A stretch of 64,000 nucleotides of DNA from an uncultured Granulosicoccaceae bacterium (lineage in GTDB: Bacteria > Pseudomonadota > Gammaproteobacteria > Granulosicoccales > Granulosicoccaceae), in contig CALGLE010000013.1 in assembly GCA_937930305.1 (NCBI GenBank), forward strand, positions 1 to 64,000, given 5' to 3'. This document shows, one piece after another, positions 16,059 through 27,629 of this stretch. Below the pieces are notes generated by a model. It was not told the origin of the DNA and did no database searches. It saw only the letters and a program-made list of their open reading frames with translations. Positions within the stretch are counted from its first letter, which is position 1, and every line of letters begins with the position of its first letter. The translations under genes were made by a program, and so were the position numbers.

Positions 16059-16484
16059 CTAACGAGCAACCAACACACTGCAAGGTGCAGCTTCTGAAAC
16101 TCGAGTACCACAGGAACCGAGCATCAATTCACCGCCCACCGCATCTTTGGGACGACAGCCAAAAACGATCAGATCTGCGTTCCAGGAAGCGGCTTCATCA
16201 AGAATCTCTTGCGCACGCTTGCCATTTCTTACTTTAATTTCAGGAGCCGTTTTAAAGTATTGCTTGGCCAATTCCTGCAGCTCCTTTGACACTCTTTTTG
16301 TCATCTCTTCCACAGCACTTTCAGGGAAGAAGGAGGCCACCATCGGGATTTTATACCCTGGCATGACGGTCAATAGTTGCACCTGTGCTCCCCAAGCTTC
16401 CGCTAGTTGAGCAGCTTGTGGGCAGCTCCTTTGCCCGGCCTCTGGTGAAGACATATCCACCGGTACCAATATTCGCTTGTACAT
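16059..16484 (-). CDS. universal stress protein (UspA) family, TeaD-like by context
   Basis: This 141-residue protein has the Usp fold: MYKRILVPVDMSSPEAG at the start, ADLIVFGCRP near residue 107, and SCGTRVSEAAPCSVLVAR at the end. The ATP-binding signature G-x2-G-x9-G(S/T) is only partly kept (FGCRP, then LGSCGT), so nucleotide binding is uncertain. The gene overlaps the fused TRAP permease stop by one base. In Halomonas, the Usp protein TeaD is encoded after the TeaABC TRAP transporter and modulates it; the same arrangement here suggests a regulatory role for this TAXI transporter. That is analogy, not proof. Confidence 0.85.
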   Translation of the reverse strand: MYKRILVPVDMSSPEAGQRSCPQAAQLAEAWGAQVQLLTVMPGYKIPMVASFFPESAVEEMTKRVSKELQELAKQYFKTAPEIKVRNGKRAQEILDEAASWNADLIVFGCRPKDAVGGELMLGSCGTRVSEAAPCSVLVAR

Positions 16485-19117
16485 TAGCCAGCCTCCGCCG
16501 CAGTTGTTTCAGCTTTGGCATCGGCAACGAATTGCTTGCCTCGACGCCCTGATTGCAATTTCCAGATTAAACCCAGTAGTAACAATGCTGGGATGTAAAT
16601 CAGCTGCTTAGGCAAGGACGACTGCGGTATCGAAACTTTCTGAATAATTTGGTCGAAATCCAGTCCAGCAGCTTCTGCCGGGCTATCAAAACCAACACCA
16701 TCGACAACCAAATTACCGTCATCGTCAGTGATCAACTCAATACCCATAGATTCGAGCTTCTCTTCACCGCTGCTGCCCTCACCCACTTTAATGGGGGCCA
16801 CAAATGAGCGTTCACGACCGACATCGTCTTCACCTAATATGCGTAGGCGAAGTTCTGAACCGGGTTCAACGCTGGCCAATGTTTCAACCATATTGCCGGG
16901 CTCAGAATCTGCAAACGGGGGTGAGATTCTATCCATCAAGAATCCCGGTCGGAACAACATGAAGGCCACCAACAATAACGCCAGTGTTTCCCAAATACGA
17001 TTCCGAGTCAGAAACCAACCTTGCGTGGCGGCTGCAAACAGCAACATCGCAATCGTTGCAACAATGAACACGAATATGCCTTCAAGCCACCCCACATCGA
17101 TGAGCAATAAGTCGGTGTTGAAAATAAACAGAAAAGGCAACATGGCAGTACGTAGGCTATAGAAAAATGCCACGAAGCCGGTGCGTATTGGGTCCCCCCC
17201 GGAAATAGCTGCGGCTGCAAATGAAGCCAAACCCACCGGCGGGGTAACATCGGCCATGATGCCGAAGTAAAACACGAACAGGTGAACTGCGATCAGCGGC
17301 ACGATCAATCCCGACTGCTGGCCCAGGGTCACAATAACGGGCGCTAGCAATGAGGACACAACGATGTAGTTCGCTGTTGTTGGTAAACCCATGCCTAAGA
17401 TTAAGCTTAAGATCGCTGTGAACAGCAACATCAGCATTAAATTACCCATGGATACGATCTCAACCAGATCGGCTAACACTAAGCCAACGCCAGTTAACGA
17501 AACCGCACCTACGATGATGCCAGCGGTGGCAGTCGCGATGCCAATGCCGATCATGTTTCTGGCTCCGGTGACTAAGCCATCAATCAGTTCGTTAAAACCT
17601 TGCTTGGCGAAGGCACCCAATTTACCGTCGCCACGGAACAGCGCAAACAACGGTCGCTGGGTAATCAGAATGAACATCATCAGCACGGTGGCCCAGAAAG
17701 CCGATAAGCCTGGGCTTAGTCGTTCAACCATTAAGCACCAAATCAAAACGATCACCGGCAATAAGTAGTGCAGTCCGGACAAGATGGTGGGGCGTGGGTC
17801 AGGCAGTTCTACAACGGGTGAATTAGGATCATCTATTTCTAAATCAGGTTGCTTGGCACAAGTGAATGCCAATGCAACGTACACAAATCCTAATATGCCC
17901 GCGATCACCCAGCCTGCTGAATCACCGGCCAGCGGTTTCAGCCAACCCAGTCCGTAGTACACGCCAAAGCTGAGTAAGCAGACGAGAATTACGCCAGCGA
18001 CGAAACGCAGCAAAGCCTCTAGCAATGGACGAGGTACGGTTCGGCGCGGCAAGCCTTTCATATCGAGCTTCATAGATTCCAAATGCACGATATAAACCAG
18101 TGCGATGTAGGATATGAGAGCTGGGATAATGGCGTGCTTCACCACCTCAAAGTAACTGATGCCGACATACTCAACCATTAAGAAGGCAGCAGCTCCCATA
18201 ACCGGAGGCATGATTTGTCCGTTAACTGACGAGGCAACTTCCACCGCTCCAGCTTTCTCACCGCTAAAGCCAACCCGCTTCATCATGGGAATGGTGAAGG
18301 TTCCCGTGGTGACGACATTGGCGATGGACGAACCAGAAATTAAACCCGTCATAGCCGATGACACAACGGCCGCTTTGGCCGGACCACCTCGGTAGTGACC
18401 TAATAATGAAAACGCGACTTTGATGAAGTAGTTACCGGCACCCGCTTTATCCAGCAACGCGCCGAACAGAACAAACAAGAAAACAAATCCACTGGATACG
18501 CCCAAGGCGATACCAAAGACCCCGTCGGTCGATAACCATTGATTGTCAGCGATTGCGCCAAAAGACGCCCCTTTCCAGGCCAGTATGCCCGGCATGCTTT
18601 GGCCACCAAAACAGTAGAGTAAAAATAGCGTGGCAACGATAGCCAGCGGCGGACCGAGTGCACGCCAAGTGGCTGCGAGCAGCAGAGCAATACCCACTGA
18701 GGCGACAACGATATCGATGGTAATCGGGCTACCCGGTCGATTCGACAGCTGGTTGTAAAACAGGAATAAGTAGGCGGCACAGAATGCCCCTACAATCGCT
18801 AAAATCCAATCGATCGTAGGCACATAGTCACGCGGTGATTTTGCAAACGCGGGATAGGCCGTGAAGGTTAGGAATACGGAGAATGCTAAGTGGATGGATC
18901 GGCTTTCCGTATCATTAAAAATTCCGAAACCCAGTTCAAAGGGTAACGGGGATGCGATCCAAAGTTGAAACAACGACCAAACTAAGGCGACACCGGTAAT
19001 CAGCTTCGCAACAGAAGGATTGCTGGGGTTACGTCCACCGGTGTCGGATGAGGCAACCAGTGCCTCGAGATCGGCATCAGTGGGTGTGGAGGTGCTGGGT
19101 GAATCTGCAGAACTCAT
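16484..19117 (-). CDS. TAXI-type TRAP transporter fused permease with C-terminal DUF3394 domain
   Basis: This 877-residue inner-membrane protein fuses the small and large TRAP permease parts, the form that pairs with TAXI binding proteins. About 18-20 hydrophobic spans run to roughly residue 740. Conserved blocks include SGSSIANVVTTGTFTIPMM, PPVMGAAAFLM and GMGLPTTANYIVVSSLLAPV. A soluble segment near 745-835 (with LRILGEDDVGRERSF and a PDZ-like FDSPAEAAGLDFDQI) is followed by a last helix; this matches the DUF3394 tail of some TAXI permeases. The binding-protein gene lies upstream across a hairpin, and the Usp gene overlaps the stop. Substrate is unknown; characterised relatives take up glutamate or other dicarboxylates. 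Confidence 0.92.
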   Translation of the reverse strand: MSSADSPSTSTPTDADLEALVASSDTGGRNPSNPSVAKLITGVALVWSLFQLWIASPLPFELGFGIFNDTESRSIHLAFSVFLTFTAYPAFAKSPRDYVPTIDWILAIVGAFCAAYLFLFYNQLSNRPGSPITIDIVVASVGIALLLAATWRALGPPLAIVATLFLLYCFGGQSMPGILAWKGASFGAIADNQWLSTDGVFGIALGVSSGFVFLFVLFGALLDKAGAGNYFIKVAFSLLGHYRGGPAKAAVVSSAMTGLISGSSIANVVTTGTFTIPMMKRVGFSGEKAGAVEVASSVNGQIMPPVMGAAAFLMVEYVGISYFEVVKHAIIPALISYIALVYIVHLESMKLDMKGLPRRTVPRPLLEALLRFVAGVILVCLLSFGVYYGLGWLKPLAGDSAGWVIAGILGFVYVALAFTCAKQPDLEIDDPNSPVVELPDPRPTILSGLHYLLPVIVLIWCLMVERLSPGLSAFWATVLMMFILITQRPLFALFRGDGKLGAFAKQGFNELIDGLVTGARNMIGIGIATATAGIIVGAVSLTGVGLVLADLVEIVSMGNLMLMLLFTAILSLILGMGLPTTANYIVVSSLLAPVIVTLGQQSGLIVPLIAVHLFVFYFGIMADVTPPVGLASFAAAAISGGDPIRTGFVAFFYSLRTAMLPFLFIFNTDLLLIDVGWLEGIFVFIVATIAMLLFAAATQGWFLTRNRIWETLALLLVAFMLFRPGFLMDRISPPFADSEPGNMVETLASVEPGSELRLRILGEDDVGRERSFVAPIKVGEGSSGEEKLESMGIELITDDDGNLVVDGVGFDSPAEAAGLDFDQIIQKVSIPQSSLPKQLIYIPALLLLGLIWKLQSGRRGKQFVADAKAETTAAEAG

Positions 19118-19195
19118 CGAAGAATCCTTGTGTGTTTGGGTATTGGGGAGTTTGCTGCTTTTTTACATCGCGTCAGTGACTTCAATGGGTAAAAC

Positions 19196-19221
19196 CTCAC
19201 ACACCCTAATGGGTGTGTGAG
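19196..19221 (-). terminator. attenuator hairpin between TAXI binding-protein and permease genes
   Basis: Perfect 11-base arms (19196-19206 and 19211-19221) with a 4-base loop lie 17 bases after the binding-protein stop on the minus strand, followed by GTTTTACC. The position explains how the binding protein can be made in excess over the permease, as in many binding-protein-dependent systems. Confidence 0.72.
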
Positions 19222-19238
19222 CTACTGCCGGTTGGGTA

Positions 19239-20204
19239 TTACATCCAACCTTTTTCTTTGTAGTACTTCACTGCGCCATCGTGTAACGGGGCCGATATGT
19301 TATTGGTGATCATATCTTTCTCGTTGAGATTTTCGAACGCTGGGTGCAGTCGCTTGAAACGCTTGAAGTTGTCAAATACAGAAGCAACGATGGTGTAGAC
19401 CGTATCTTCAGCAACAGTCGAAGCCGTTACGAAAGTCGCACCAACACCAAATGTCGCGGTATCCGCATCCGTGCCGGTGTACATGCCACCAGGAATAACC
19501 GTTTGTGAGTAGTAGTCGTTGTCAGCGGCTAGCTTATCAATCACCTCACCAACAACAGGGATTAGCACCGATTCGCAGGATGTGGTTGCTTCTTTGATGG
19601 TTCCACTTGGGTGGCCTACGGTGAACACCATCGCATCGATTTTGTTATCACACAATGCTTGAGACTGTTCGGAAGATTTAAGCTCAGCTGCGAGTTTAAA
19701 ACTATCCATGGTCCAGCCCATGGCTTCCATAACCACTTCCATCGTGCCGCGAGCACCGGAACCTGGGTTACCGACATTAACGCGTTTTCCAACCAAATCT
19801 TCAAACGTCTTAATGCCAGAGTCAGCCCGCGCTACAACCGTGAAGGGTTCTGGGTGAACAGAGAATACCGCACGCAGTTCTTCGTACGCACCATCGGGGA
19901 ATTGCTTAGGCGACGTTCCGTTGTAACCATGGTATTGCCAATCAGATTGCGCAACACCCATATCCAAGTCACCAGCGCGTATACCGTTGATGTTCTTAAC
20001 AGAGCCACCCGTCGTGTGAGTACACTTGACGTCGTGATCTTTCGTGCCTCGGTTGACGAGCTTGCAAATTGAGCCGCCGACAACATAATAAACGCCCGTT
20101 TGGCCGCCTGTGCCGATGGTGACGAATGTCTCAGCACTCGCAACACCCGCTATGGATGTTCCAATAGCCAAAGTAGCAGCAAGTAGAGTTGGTTTAAAAC
20201 CCAT
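19239..20204 (-). CDS. TAXI-family TRAP periplasmic binding protein (transport partner)
   Basis: This 321-residue protein has a signal peptide (MGFKPTLLAATLAIGTSIAGVASA, cleavage near residue 24) and the TAXI domain: FVTIGTGGQTGVYYVVGGSICKLVN, ELRAVFSVHPEPFTVVARADSGIKTFEDLVGKRVNVGNPGSG. I chose the ATG at 20204, which has the RBS TTGGAG, over an in-frame upstream ATG whose 28 extra residues would precede the signal peptide. The fused permease gene lies downstream past an attenuator. It delivers an organic anion to that permease. A second TAXI protein (22924) lies in the neighbouring signalling operon. Confidence 0.9.
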   Translation of the reverse strand: MGFKPTLLAATLAIGTSIAGVASAETFVTIGTGGQTGVYYVVGGSICKLVNRGTKDHDVKCTHTTGGSVKNINGIRAGDLDMGVAQSDWQYHGYNGTSPKQFPDGAYEELRAVFSVHPEPFTVVARADSGIKTFEDLVGKRVNVGNPGSGARGTMEVVMEAMGWTMDSFKLAAELKSSEQSQALCDNKIDAMVFTVGHPSGTIKEATTSCESVLIPVVGEVIDKLAADNDYYSQTVIPGGMYTGTDADTATFGVGATFVTASTVAEDTVYTIVASVFDNFKRFKRLHPAFENLNEKDMITNNISAPLHDGAVKYYKEKGWM

Positions 20205-20430
20205 TGTTTTGTATCTCCAAGTCTTTGCCAATCGAACTCGATTGACATTGATAAGAATCGAGTGATTATGGGCGTTGGCCCTAATCATTTTTACGCACCT
20301 TTTTTCGAGCGTTTATTAACGCTGCGGCAAGGTTCAGACTAGATTGCTTGGAAATGAATGAATTGCCTATCCGTAAGCGTACGGATATTCGCGGTAAAGA
20401 ACTATAATTAGCGCCGATGCCTTGACATCA

Positions 20431-21060
20431 TTAACTCTCAGGCAAAAATACAGCGCACACTTTGGTCATTTCGACTAGTTCAACCAGAGAGCTGGCTTCC
20501 ATCTTCTTCATGATTTTTGCTCGATGATCATCCACCGTACGATGGCTTATGTTGAGTTTTCTTGCGATGGATTTGTTTGAAACGTTGGCGGCATCGGCAA
20601 CGAGCAACTGCAATACTTCTTTTTCTCGCCCCGTCAACGTTTCGTATTTTTCAGATATTTCGGCCTTCTGGCCTTGGTCTGATAGGAGTTTTTTACCGTG
20701 TTCTATGGCGAATTGAATTTTTATTAAAAGATCTTCAACCTGGTACGGTTTTTCGAGAAACTCATAGGCCCCCGCTTTTATCGCACGCACGGACATGGGT
20801 ATGTCTCCATGCCCAGTAATAAATATAATCGGGATTTGATGGCCGCTCTCAACCAAATTCTGTTGCAGATCCAGGCCATTCATCCCAGGCATGCGAACAT
20901 CGAGTACTAAACAACAGGGAACGTGTAAATCAGCTTGGTCAAGAAATTCGGTAGCGCTGGAAAAAGTCTCCGCCCGAAAGCCTGATTGTGACAGGGATCG
21001 AGTGAGTGCTTTACGAACGTCGTGATCGTCATCGACTATGTAGACCGTATCTTTTTGCAT
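20431..21060 (-). CDS. FixJ-like two-component response regulator (receiver plus LuxR HTH)
   Basis: This 209-residue regulator has a receiver domain with acidic pocket DDDHD (10-14), phospho-acceptor D54 in LVLDVRMPGMNG, a switch threonine in FITGHGD and the lysine in FLEKPYQ. A LuxR-type helix-turn-helix follows (LTGREKEVLQLLVADAANVSNKSIARKLNISHRTVDDHRAKIMKKM). Order and length match FixJ/TodT/StyR. The gene lies 3 bases after its kinase partner and is the last gene of the signalling operon. The nearest target on the same strand is the TAXI transport operon starting at 20204, whose promoter lies in the 226-base gap. Confidence 0.92.
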   Translation of the reverse strand: MQKDTVYIVDDDHDVRKALTRSLSQSGFRAETFSSATEFLDQADLHVPCCLVLDVRMPGMNGLDLQQNLVESGHQIPIIFITGHGDIPMSVRAIKAGAYEFLEKPYQVEDLLIKIQFAIEHGKKLLSDQGQKAEISEKYETLTGREKEVLQLLVADAANVSNKSIARKLNISHRTVDDHRAKIMKKMEASSLVELVEMTKVCAVFLPES

Positions 21061-21063
21061 AGA

Positions 21064-22920
21064 TCAATTGGACTCAATAGATAACGGCAGTGTGAAACGA
21101 AACGTCACCCCCGCTTTCGTATTTTTATCAACCCATAATTTACCACCATGGGCCTCGACTATAGAACGGCTAATCGCTAAACCCAACCCCATACTGTCAT
21201 TTTTTGTAGTTTGAAAGGTAGAAAATAGTGTGTTCTCCACCTCTTTAGACAAACCCGGCCCGGTATCCTCCACTGAAATGCACAGTTCATTCTTATCCGT
21301 TAGCGCCGTCGTAATCGTAAGATTCTTCGTTTCAGAGGTTAACGCACTCATGGCCTCAACGCTGTTTCTTTCCAAGTTAACTAAAACCTGCTGAATCTGC
21401 ACGGGATCGATTTCTATTTTCGGCACATTCTCAAGTAACACTAAACTGACAGCAACCCCTTTTTCGCGAGCTTCTGGTCGTGTTAATCGAATCGTTTCTT
21501 CGATTAAATGATTGATGTCAGTGGGAATTCGAACATCGGCTTCTTTACGGGTGAAGCGCCGCATGCTGCGAATGATGTTCCCAGCACGTTGTGCAATTCG
21601 GTAGGTGTCCTCCAGCGTTTCAACCAAATCGTGGTTGCTCGGAATATTCGTCATCACATCGGTTAATGCTGCATGACAGTTATGTGATATCGCCGTTAGC
21701 GGCTGATTGAGTTCATGCGCTAAGCCGGTGGCAAGCTCTCCCGCGCTGGATAGGCGGGATACGTGGGCCATATCGGCAATCAGTTTTCTATCGCGCGCTT
21801 CAAGGTGCTTTCTCTCAGTGACGTTCCTATGAACCAATAGCGTGTGGCGCTCTTCCTCACTGATGAAAGGCAAGGCAGATATCTCAATCCACTGCCTGGC
21901 TTCAGCCTGCCCTAACATGTATTCCTTCGAGCGAAGCTCTGTGCCGTGTTCCTTGGCAAAATTAATATTATCCAGCAGTTCCTGTCGTCCTTCTAAACCT
22001 TCATCGATAAGTAAATCGTAAACCTTATTAAATGACGTGCCTATGCCGCCATCGATTACCGTTTGATTTCTACTGTGAGCAAGGTCTCGCCACTGTTTGT
22101 TAGCCGTCACAATTTTTCCTTTCGAGTCAATCATGACGATATTTTCGGGCACAGCATCCAATATTTTACGCTGAATGTTGGCCGATTCTGATAATGCGAT
22201 TTCCGCTTTTCGTCGCCCCCTGGATTCAGCCTCAATGACGGATTGACTTTGCATCTGCTGAGTTCGAGTAATCTGAGCTTGTAAGTTTCTCTGTCTAATC
22301 AGTAGAAAAATAATAAGCGACATCAATACCGCAAAACTAAGCAGTAACGTTAATAATGAATCTCTAAAGCTACTGATCTCACCGCGTTGTTCAGAGATCA
22401 AGGACTGCGCGGTTTGGTCCGTATTTTGGGCAATCGATCGAAGGGTATTAATGCGATCAGCAAGCCGCTGCGAGGCGAGTTCTAAAATGTAATCCTGATC
22501 TTCATCGTAGTACCCAATGCCTAAGGTAACCCACTGATTCACATCTTCGATCACGGGTTTTACGTACGCGTGAGCGTTGGCAGCACCATCAAGTCGTTCG
22601 AAGCTGTAGTTTGAACGCATGATCTCAAGCTGGCTGGATACATTTTTCAAAGCAGCCACGACGAGGTCGCGTTGAGTATTGGACGGGCTGCGTTGATATT
22701 CTGATAACGACAACGATACCGCAGAATATTGATGCAGTAATTCTGCAACATCACGTTGCTGCTCAAGAACTTCCTCAGCTAAGGCTTCGCTAATGTTCGT
22801 CGTCGCTCGACTCACAAATTGATACAGTAAGATGCCTGCGAGAAGCAGAACCAAAATCATCAGGACAGTCCAAAAATGCCCGTTAATGGTTTGCTTATTA
22901 TTATTTGTGGAAGCAGTCAA
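21064..22920 (-). CDS. membrane sensor histidine kinase with PAS domain
   Basis: This 618-residue kinase has a first membrane helix at about 17-36, an extracytoplasmic helical sensor (38-188), a second helix at 189-208, a PAS domain (about 245-372), and a dimerisation/phospho-acceptor domain with H402 in LATGLAHELNQPL. A HATPase domain follows with N-box NLERNSVEAM, G1 EDTGPGL and G2 GLGLAIS. The H-box resembles DctB/FixL-type (HPK4) kinases. It is encoded between a TAXI binding protein (stop 3 bases upstream) and a FixJ-like regulator (start 3 bases downstream). The binding protein may dock with the extracytoplasmic domain and report ligand. Confidence 0.92.
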   Translation of the reverse strand: MTASTNNNKQTINGHFWTVLMILVLLLAGILLYQFVSRATTNISEALAEEVLEQQRDVAELLHQYSAVSLSLSEYQRSPSNTQRDLVVAALKNVSSQLEIMRSNYSFERLDGAANAHAYVKPVIEDVNQWVTLGIGYYDEDQDYILELASQRLADRINTLRSIAQNTDQTAQSLISEQRGEISSFRDSLLTLLLSFAVLMSLIIFLLIRQRNLQAQITRTQQMQSQSVIEAESRGRRKAEIALSESANIQRKILDAVPENIVMIDSKGKIVTANKQWRDLAHSRNQTVIDGGIGTSFNKVYDLLIDEGLEGRQELLDNINFAKEHGTELRSKEYMLGQAEARQWIEISALPFISEEERHTLLVHRNVTERKHLEARDRKLIADMAHVSRLSSAGELATGLAHELNQPLTAISHNCHAALTDVMTNIPSNHDLVETLEDTYRIAQRAGNIIRSMRRFTRKEADVRIPTDINHLIEETIRLTRPEAREKGVAVSLVLLENVPKIEIDPVQIQQVLVNLERNSVEAMSALTSETKNLTITTALTDKNELCISVEDTGPGLSKEVENTLFSTFQTTKNDSMGLGLAISRSIVEAHGGKLWVDKNTKAGVTFRFTLPLSIESN

Positions 22921-22923
22921 AAT

Positions 22924-23940
22924 TCAGGGTGCCGGCGCGCTACTGGTATCAATCGAAAGCTCTTCGTAAAACCGTTTAGCGCCTGGGTGAAGCGGAATAC
23001 TGACACCGACAACTGCATTCTCGATGGATATGGCTTTGCCCTTTGGGTGACCATTCTTTAGCAATTCAGTGGAGCGATCACTCCACAAGGTTTTGGTTAT
23101 TTGATAAACCAACTCGTTGTCTAAAGTTTCGCTTACAATAAATTGTGCCGATACCGCCAGTGTATTCACGGCAGGTTCATTTTGATAGGTTCCGGCAGGC
23201 ATCGTATCAACAGAGAAAAACGAATAATCCTCAATGAGTCCCATGACACTGGGGCCTTCAATGGCCACGATCGATGCTTTGCCCTCATCGACTAAATCAG
23301 TGATTTGCTGTACGGGATAACCGGCCACAACAATAAACGCATCCAGCTGATCTCTTCGAAGTCGATCAATAGAATCGTTGAGTTTTAAGTAAACCGGATT
23401 GATGTCATCCAGCTTGATATCAAATGCGGATAAAACCAGTCGTACATCGTATAGCGTACCTGAGCCAAACACGTCAATTGAAACGCTGCGCCCAATTAAG
23501 TCTTGAATTGTTTTGATGCCGCTGCCGGAACGCGCCACCAAATGAATACTCTCAGGGTATAGGGAGGCAACCGTTCGCAGCGATGTTTTGGGTTGATCAT
23601 CGGAAAAAGGGCCGGATGCGTGGTATGCCCAGTGCGCAACATCAGCCTGAGAAAGTGCGCCTTCAAGCAGCCCATTTTCTATATCGGTCACGTTAGCCAC
23701 CGAACCGTTGGATCGCTGTGCTATTGCAATCACATGCGAATCGGTGTTGGCAGCCCCCTCAATTTGCAGATTGGCTTGTGTAATGGAGCGAGACAATAGC
23801 GTTCCAATGGGAAAATAGGTTCCCGCACTGCCGCCTGTGCCGATTCTAAACGTTACCGGTTCTGCATTTGCCACCGCGGTTGACAATGCAAATAGCCATA
23901 AAAATATAAATTTCAATGGTAGAAACCTTGGAAGTTTCAC
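22924..23940 (-). CDS. TAXI-family periplasmic binding protein in a two-component operon
   Basis: This 338-residue TAXI protein has a signal peptide (MKLPRFLPLKFIFLWLFALSTAVANA, about 26 residues) and the domain start VTFRIGTGGSAGTYFPIGTLLSRSI, then TVASLYPESIHLVARSGSGIKTIQDLIGRSVSIDVFGSGT. It is related to, but clearly different from, the transport partner at 19239. No permease gene adjoins it. Instead it is packed 3 bases upstream of a histidine kinase gene. Two readings fit: it is a sensory co-receptor for that kinase, or a second binding protein sharing the fused permease. I favour the sensory role on gene order alone. Confidence 0.88.
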   Translation of the reverse strand: MKLPRFLPLKFIFLWLFALSTAVANAEPVTFRIGTGGSAGTYFPIGTLLSRSITQANLQIEGAANTDSHVIAIAQRSNGSVANVTDIENGLLEGALSQADVAHWAYHASGPFSDDQPKTSLRTVASLYPESIHLVARSGSGIKTIQDLIGRSVSIDVFGSGTLYDVRLVLSAFDIKLDDINPVYLKLNDSIDRLRRDQLDAFIVVAGYPVQQITDLVDEGKASIVAIEGPSVMGLIEDYSFFSVDTMPAGTYQNEPAVNTLAVSAQFIVSETLDNELVYQITKTLWSDRSTELLKNGHPKGKAISIENAVVGVSIPLHPGAKRFYEELSIDTSSAPAP

Positions 23941-23955
23941 ATAGTGTGTGGCTCA

Positions 23956-26007
<2,052 letters not shown>

Positions 26008-26207
26008 TTATAAACCAAAGAATACAGGAAATGCGCGCCGCACGACGTGGCCTTATCTGGGTACAAATGCAGATTCTAAGCGCTAAGATGGTTAGCTCAA
26101 TTTGCCACCCCCTCATGCGGCTCATGCAACGCCAAATCTGAGCCTATTCGTTGTCCTATGTAACTGATACCCTTAACTAGGGTGAGTTGTACTTTCCGAG
26201 GCGACAA

Positions 26208-27629
26208 TTGAAGCTTGATAATCTAATGCTACGTGATGTGCATGCTTCTGTAGAAGCAGGCTCCTACAGCTATGAGCAATTGATGCGTGACACGCTCGCT
26301 GTGATCAAAGACAAAAACGATTCGATCAATGCGGTTGTGGCGCTGCAAGAGGAATCCGATTTAATAGAACAAGCGAGTAAAGCGGATCAAATACCGGTTT
26401 CCGGTGCGTTGCACGGCATTCCCATTGCCTTGAAAGACTTGGTGAACACCGCTGGTATCGTCAGCACCAGTGGGTCTCCATTATTAAAAGATCATATTCC
26501 CATTCAAGACGATGTGGCAGCTCAACGTATCAAAGACGCAGGTGCGATTGTCATTGGGAAAACGAACACGCCAGAATTCGGTTTAGGCTCGCAATCGTAT
26601 AACACGGTCTACGGCACTACCGCTAACCCGTACGATCTGAGTAAAACATCCGGTGGCTCCAGTGGCGGTGCCGCGGCCGCTCTTGCATCTGGCATGCTGA
26701 TCGTTGCAGATGGTTCCGACATGATGGGCTCGCTGCGTAACCCTGCCGCGTTTTGTAACGTGTACGGATTTAGGCCAACTTATGGCCTAGTGCCGAATGA
26801 GCCACGTGGTGACGTATTCTTGCAACAGCTGTCTACCCTTGGGCCCATGGCGAGAACCGTGGATGATTTGGCGATTTTGCTTGATGTCATGGCAGGCCCG
26901 GATAGTCGGCACCCTCATTCTATTAATGGGCAATCGAATTTTGCCGCCATGCTGCCGCAATCGATTGAATCAAGCCAACGCATTGCTTGGCTGGCTGATT
27001 GGGATGGAGAGCTACCCATGGAAGCTGGGGTGCTCGCATTATGTGAAGACGCTTTGGAGTTGTTTAAACAAGCCGGTCATTCAGTGGAGTTGCTGGCGGC
27101 ACCGTTTAACAAAGAGCAACTCTGGCACTCATGGTCAGTGCTTCGTTCATTCACCATCGCGTCGTTGCTTTCTGATGCGTATGCCAACAAACAAACGCGT
27201 GAGTTATTAAAGCCTGAAGCCATTTATGAGATCGAGTCAGGGATGAGTTTGAGCTGTGACGACATTGCAAAAGCCAGCCAAATTCGTTCTGACTGGTTTA
27301 TGAAAACGGCTGAATTGTTTTCCACATTCGATTGTTTGGTGCTGCCCAGTAGCCAGGTTTTTCCCTTTGATAAAACGCTGCACTGGCCAAAACAGATCAA
27401 CAACGTATCCATGAGCAGTTACCATCGATGGATGGAAGTGGTGGTTCCCGCATCACTGATTGGGTTACCGGCCTTAAATGTGCCGGTGGGTTTTTCTGAT
27501 GAGGGACTGCCCATGGGGATGCAACTGATAGGAGCTCGCCACAGCGATTTGCCCTTACTGCAATTGTCGAATCAGTATCACCAGTGCACCCAGTGGCCAC
27601 AAAAACACCGACCACCTCATGCTCAATGA
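26208..27629 (+). CDS. amidase signature-family hydrolase
   Basis: This 473-residue hydrolase starts at the TTG at 26208, which has GAGG 6 bases upstream; an upstream TTG (26187) and an internal ATG (26226) are alternatives. The triad is K76 in ALKDLVNT, cis-Ser S151 in KTSGGSSGGAAAALASG and nucleophile S175 in GSDMMGSLRNPAAF. The usual GSDxGGS has MM here, a small oddity in the nucleophile loop. It is cytoplasmic and monocistronic. Its 3' end overlaps the convergent protease gene by 7 bases. Substrate is unknown. It is not a close copy of the amidase at 9171. Confidence 0.87.
   Translation: MKLDNLMLRDVHASVEAGSYSYEQLMRDTLAVIKDKNDSINAVVALQEESDLIEQASKADQIPVSGALHGIPIALKDLVNTAGIVSTSGSPLLKDHIPIQDDVAAQRIKDAGAIVIGKTNTPEFGLGSQSYNTVYGTTANPYDLSKTSGGSSGGAAAALASGMLIVADGSDMMGSLRNPAAFCNVYGFRPTYGLVPNEPRGDVFLQQLSTLGPMARTVDDLAILLDVMAGPDSRHPHSINGQSNFAAMLPQSIESSQRIAWLADWDGELPMEAGVLALCEDALELFKQAGHSVELLAAPFNKEQLWHSWSVLRSFTIASLLSDAYANKQTRELLKPEAIYEIESGMSLSCDDIAKASQIRSDWFMKTAELFSTFDCLVLPSSQVFPFDKTLHWPKQINNVSMSSYHRWMEVVVPASLIGLPALNVPVGFSDEGLPMGMQLIGARHSDLPLLQLSNQYHQCTQWPQKHRPPHAQ

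Noticed and set aside
19611-20072. 153-residue plus-strand frame
   Set aside because: It is antisense to the well-supported TAXI binding-protein gene and matches no family.
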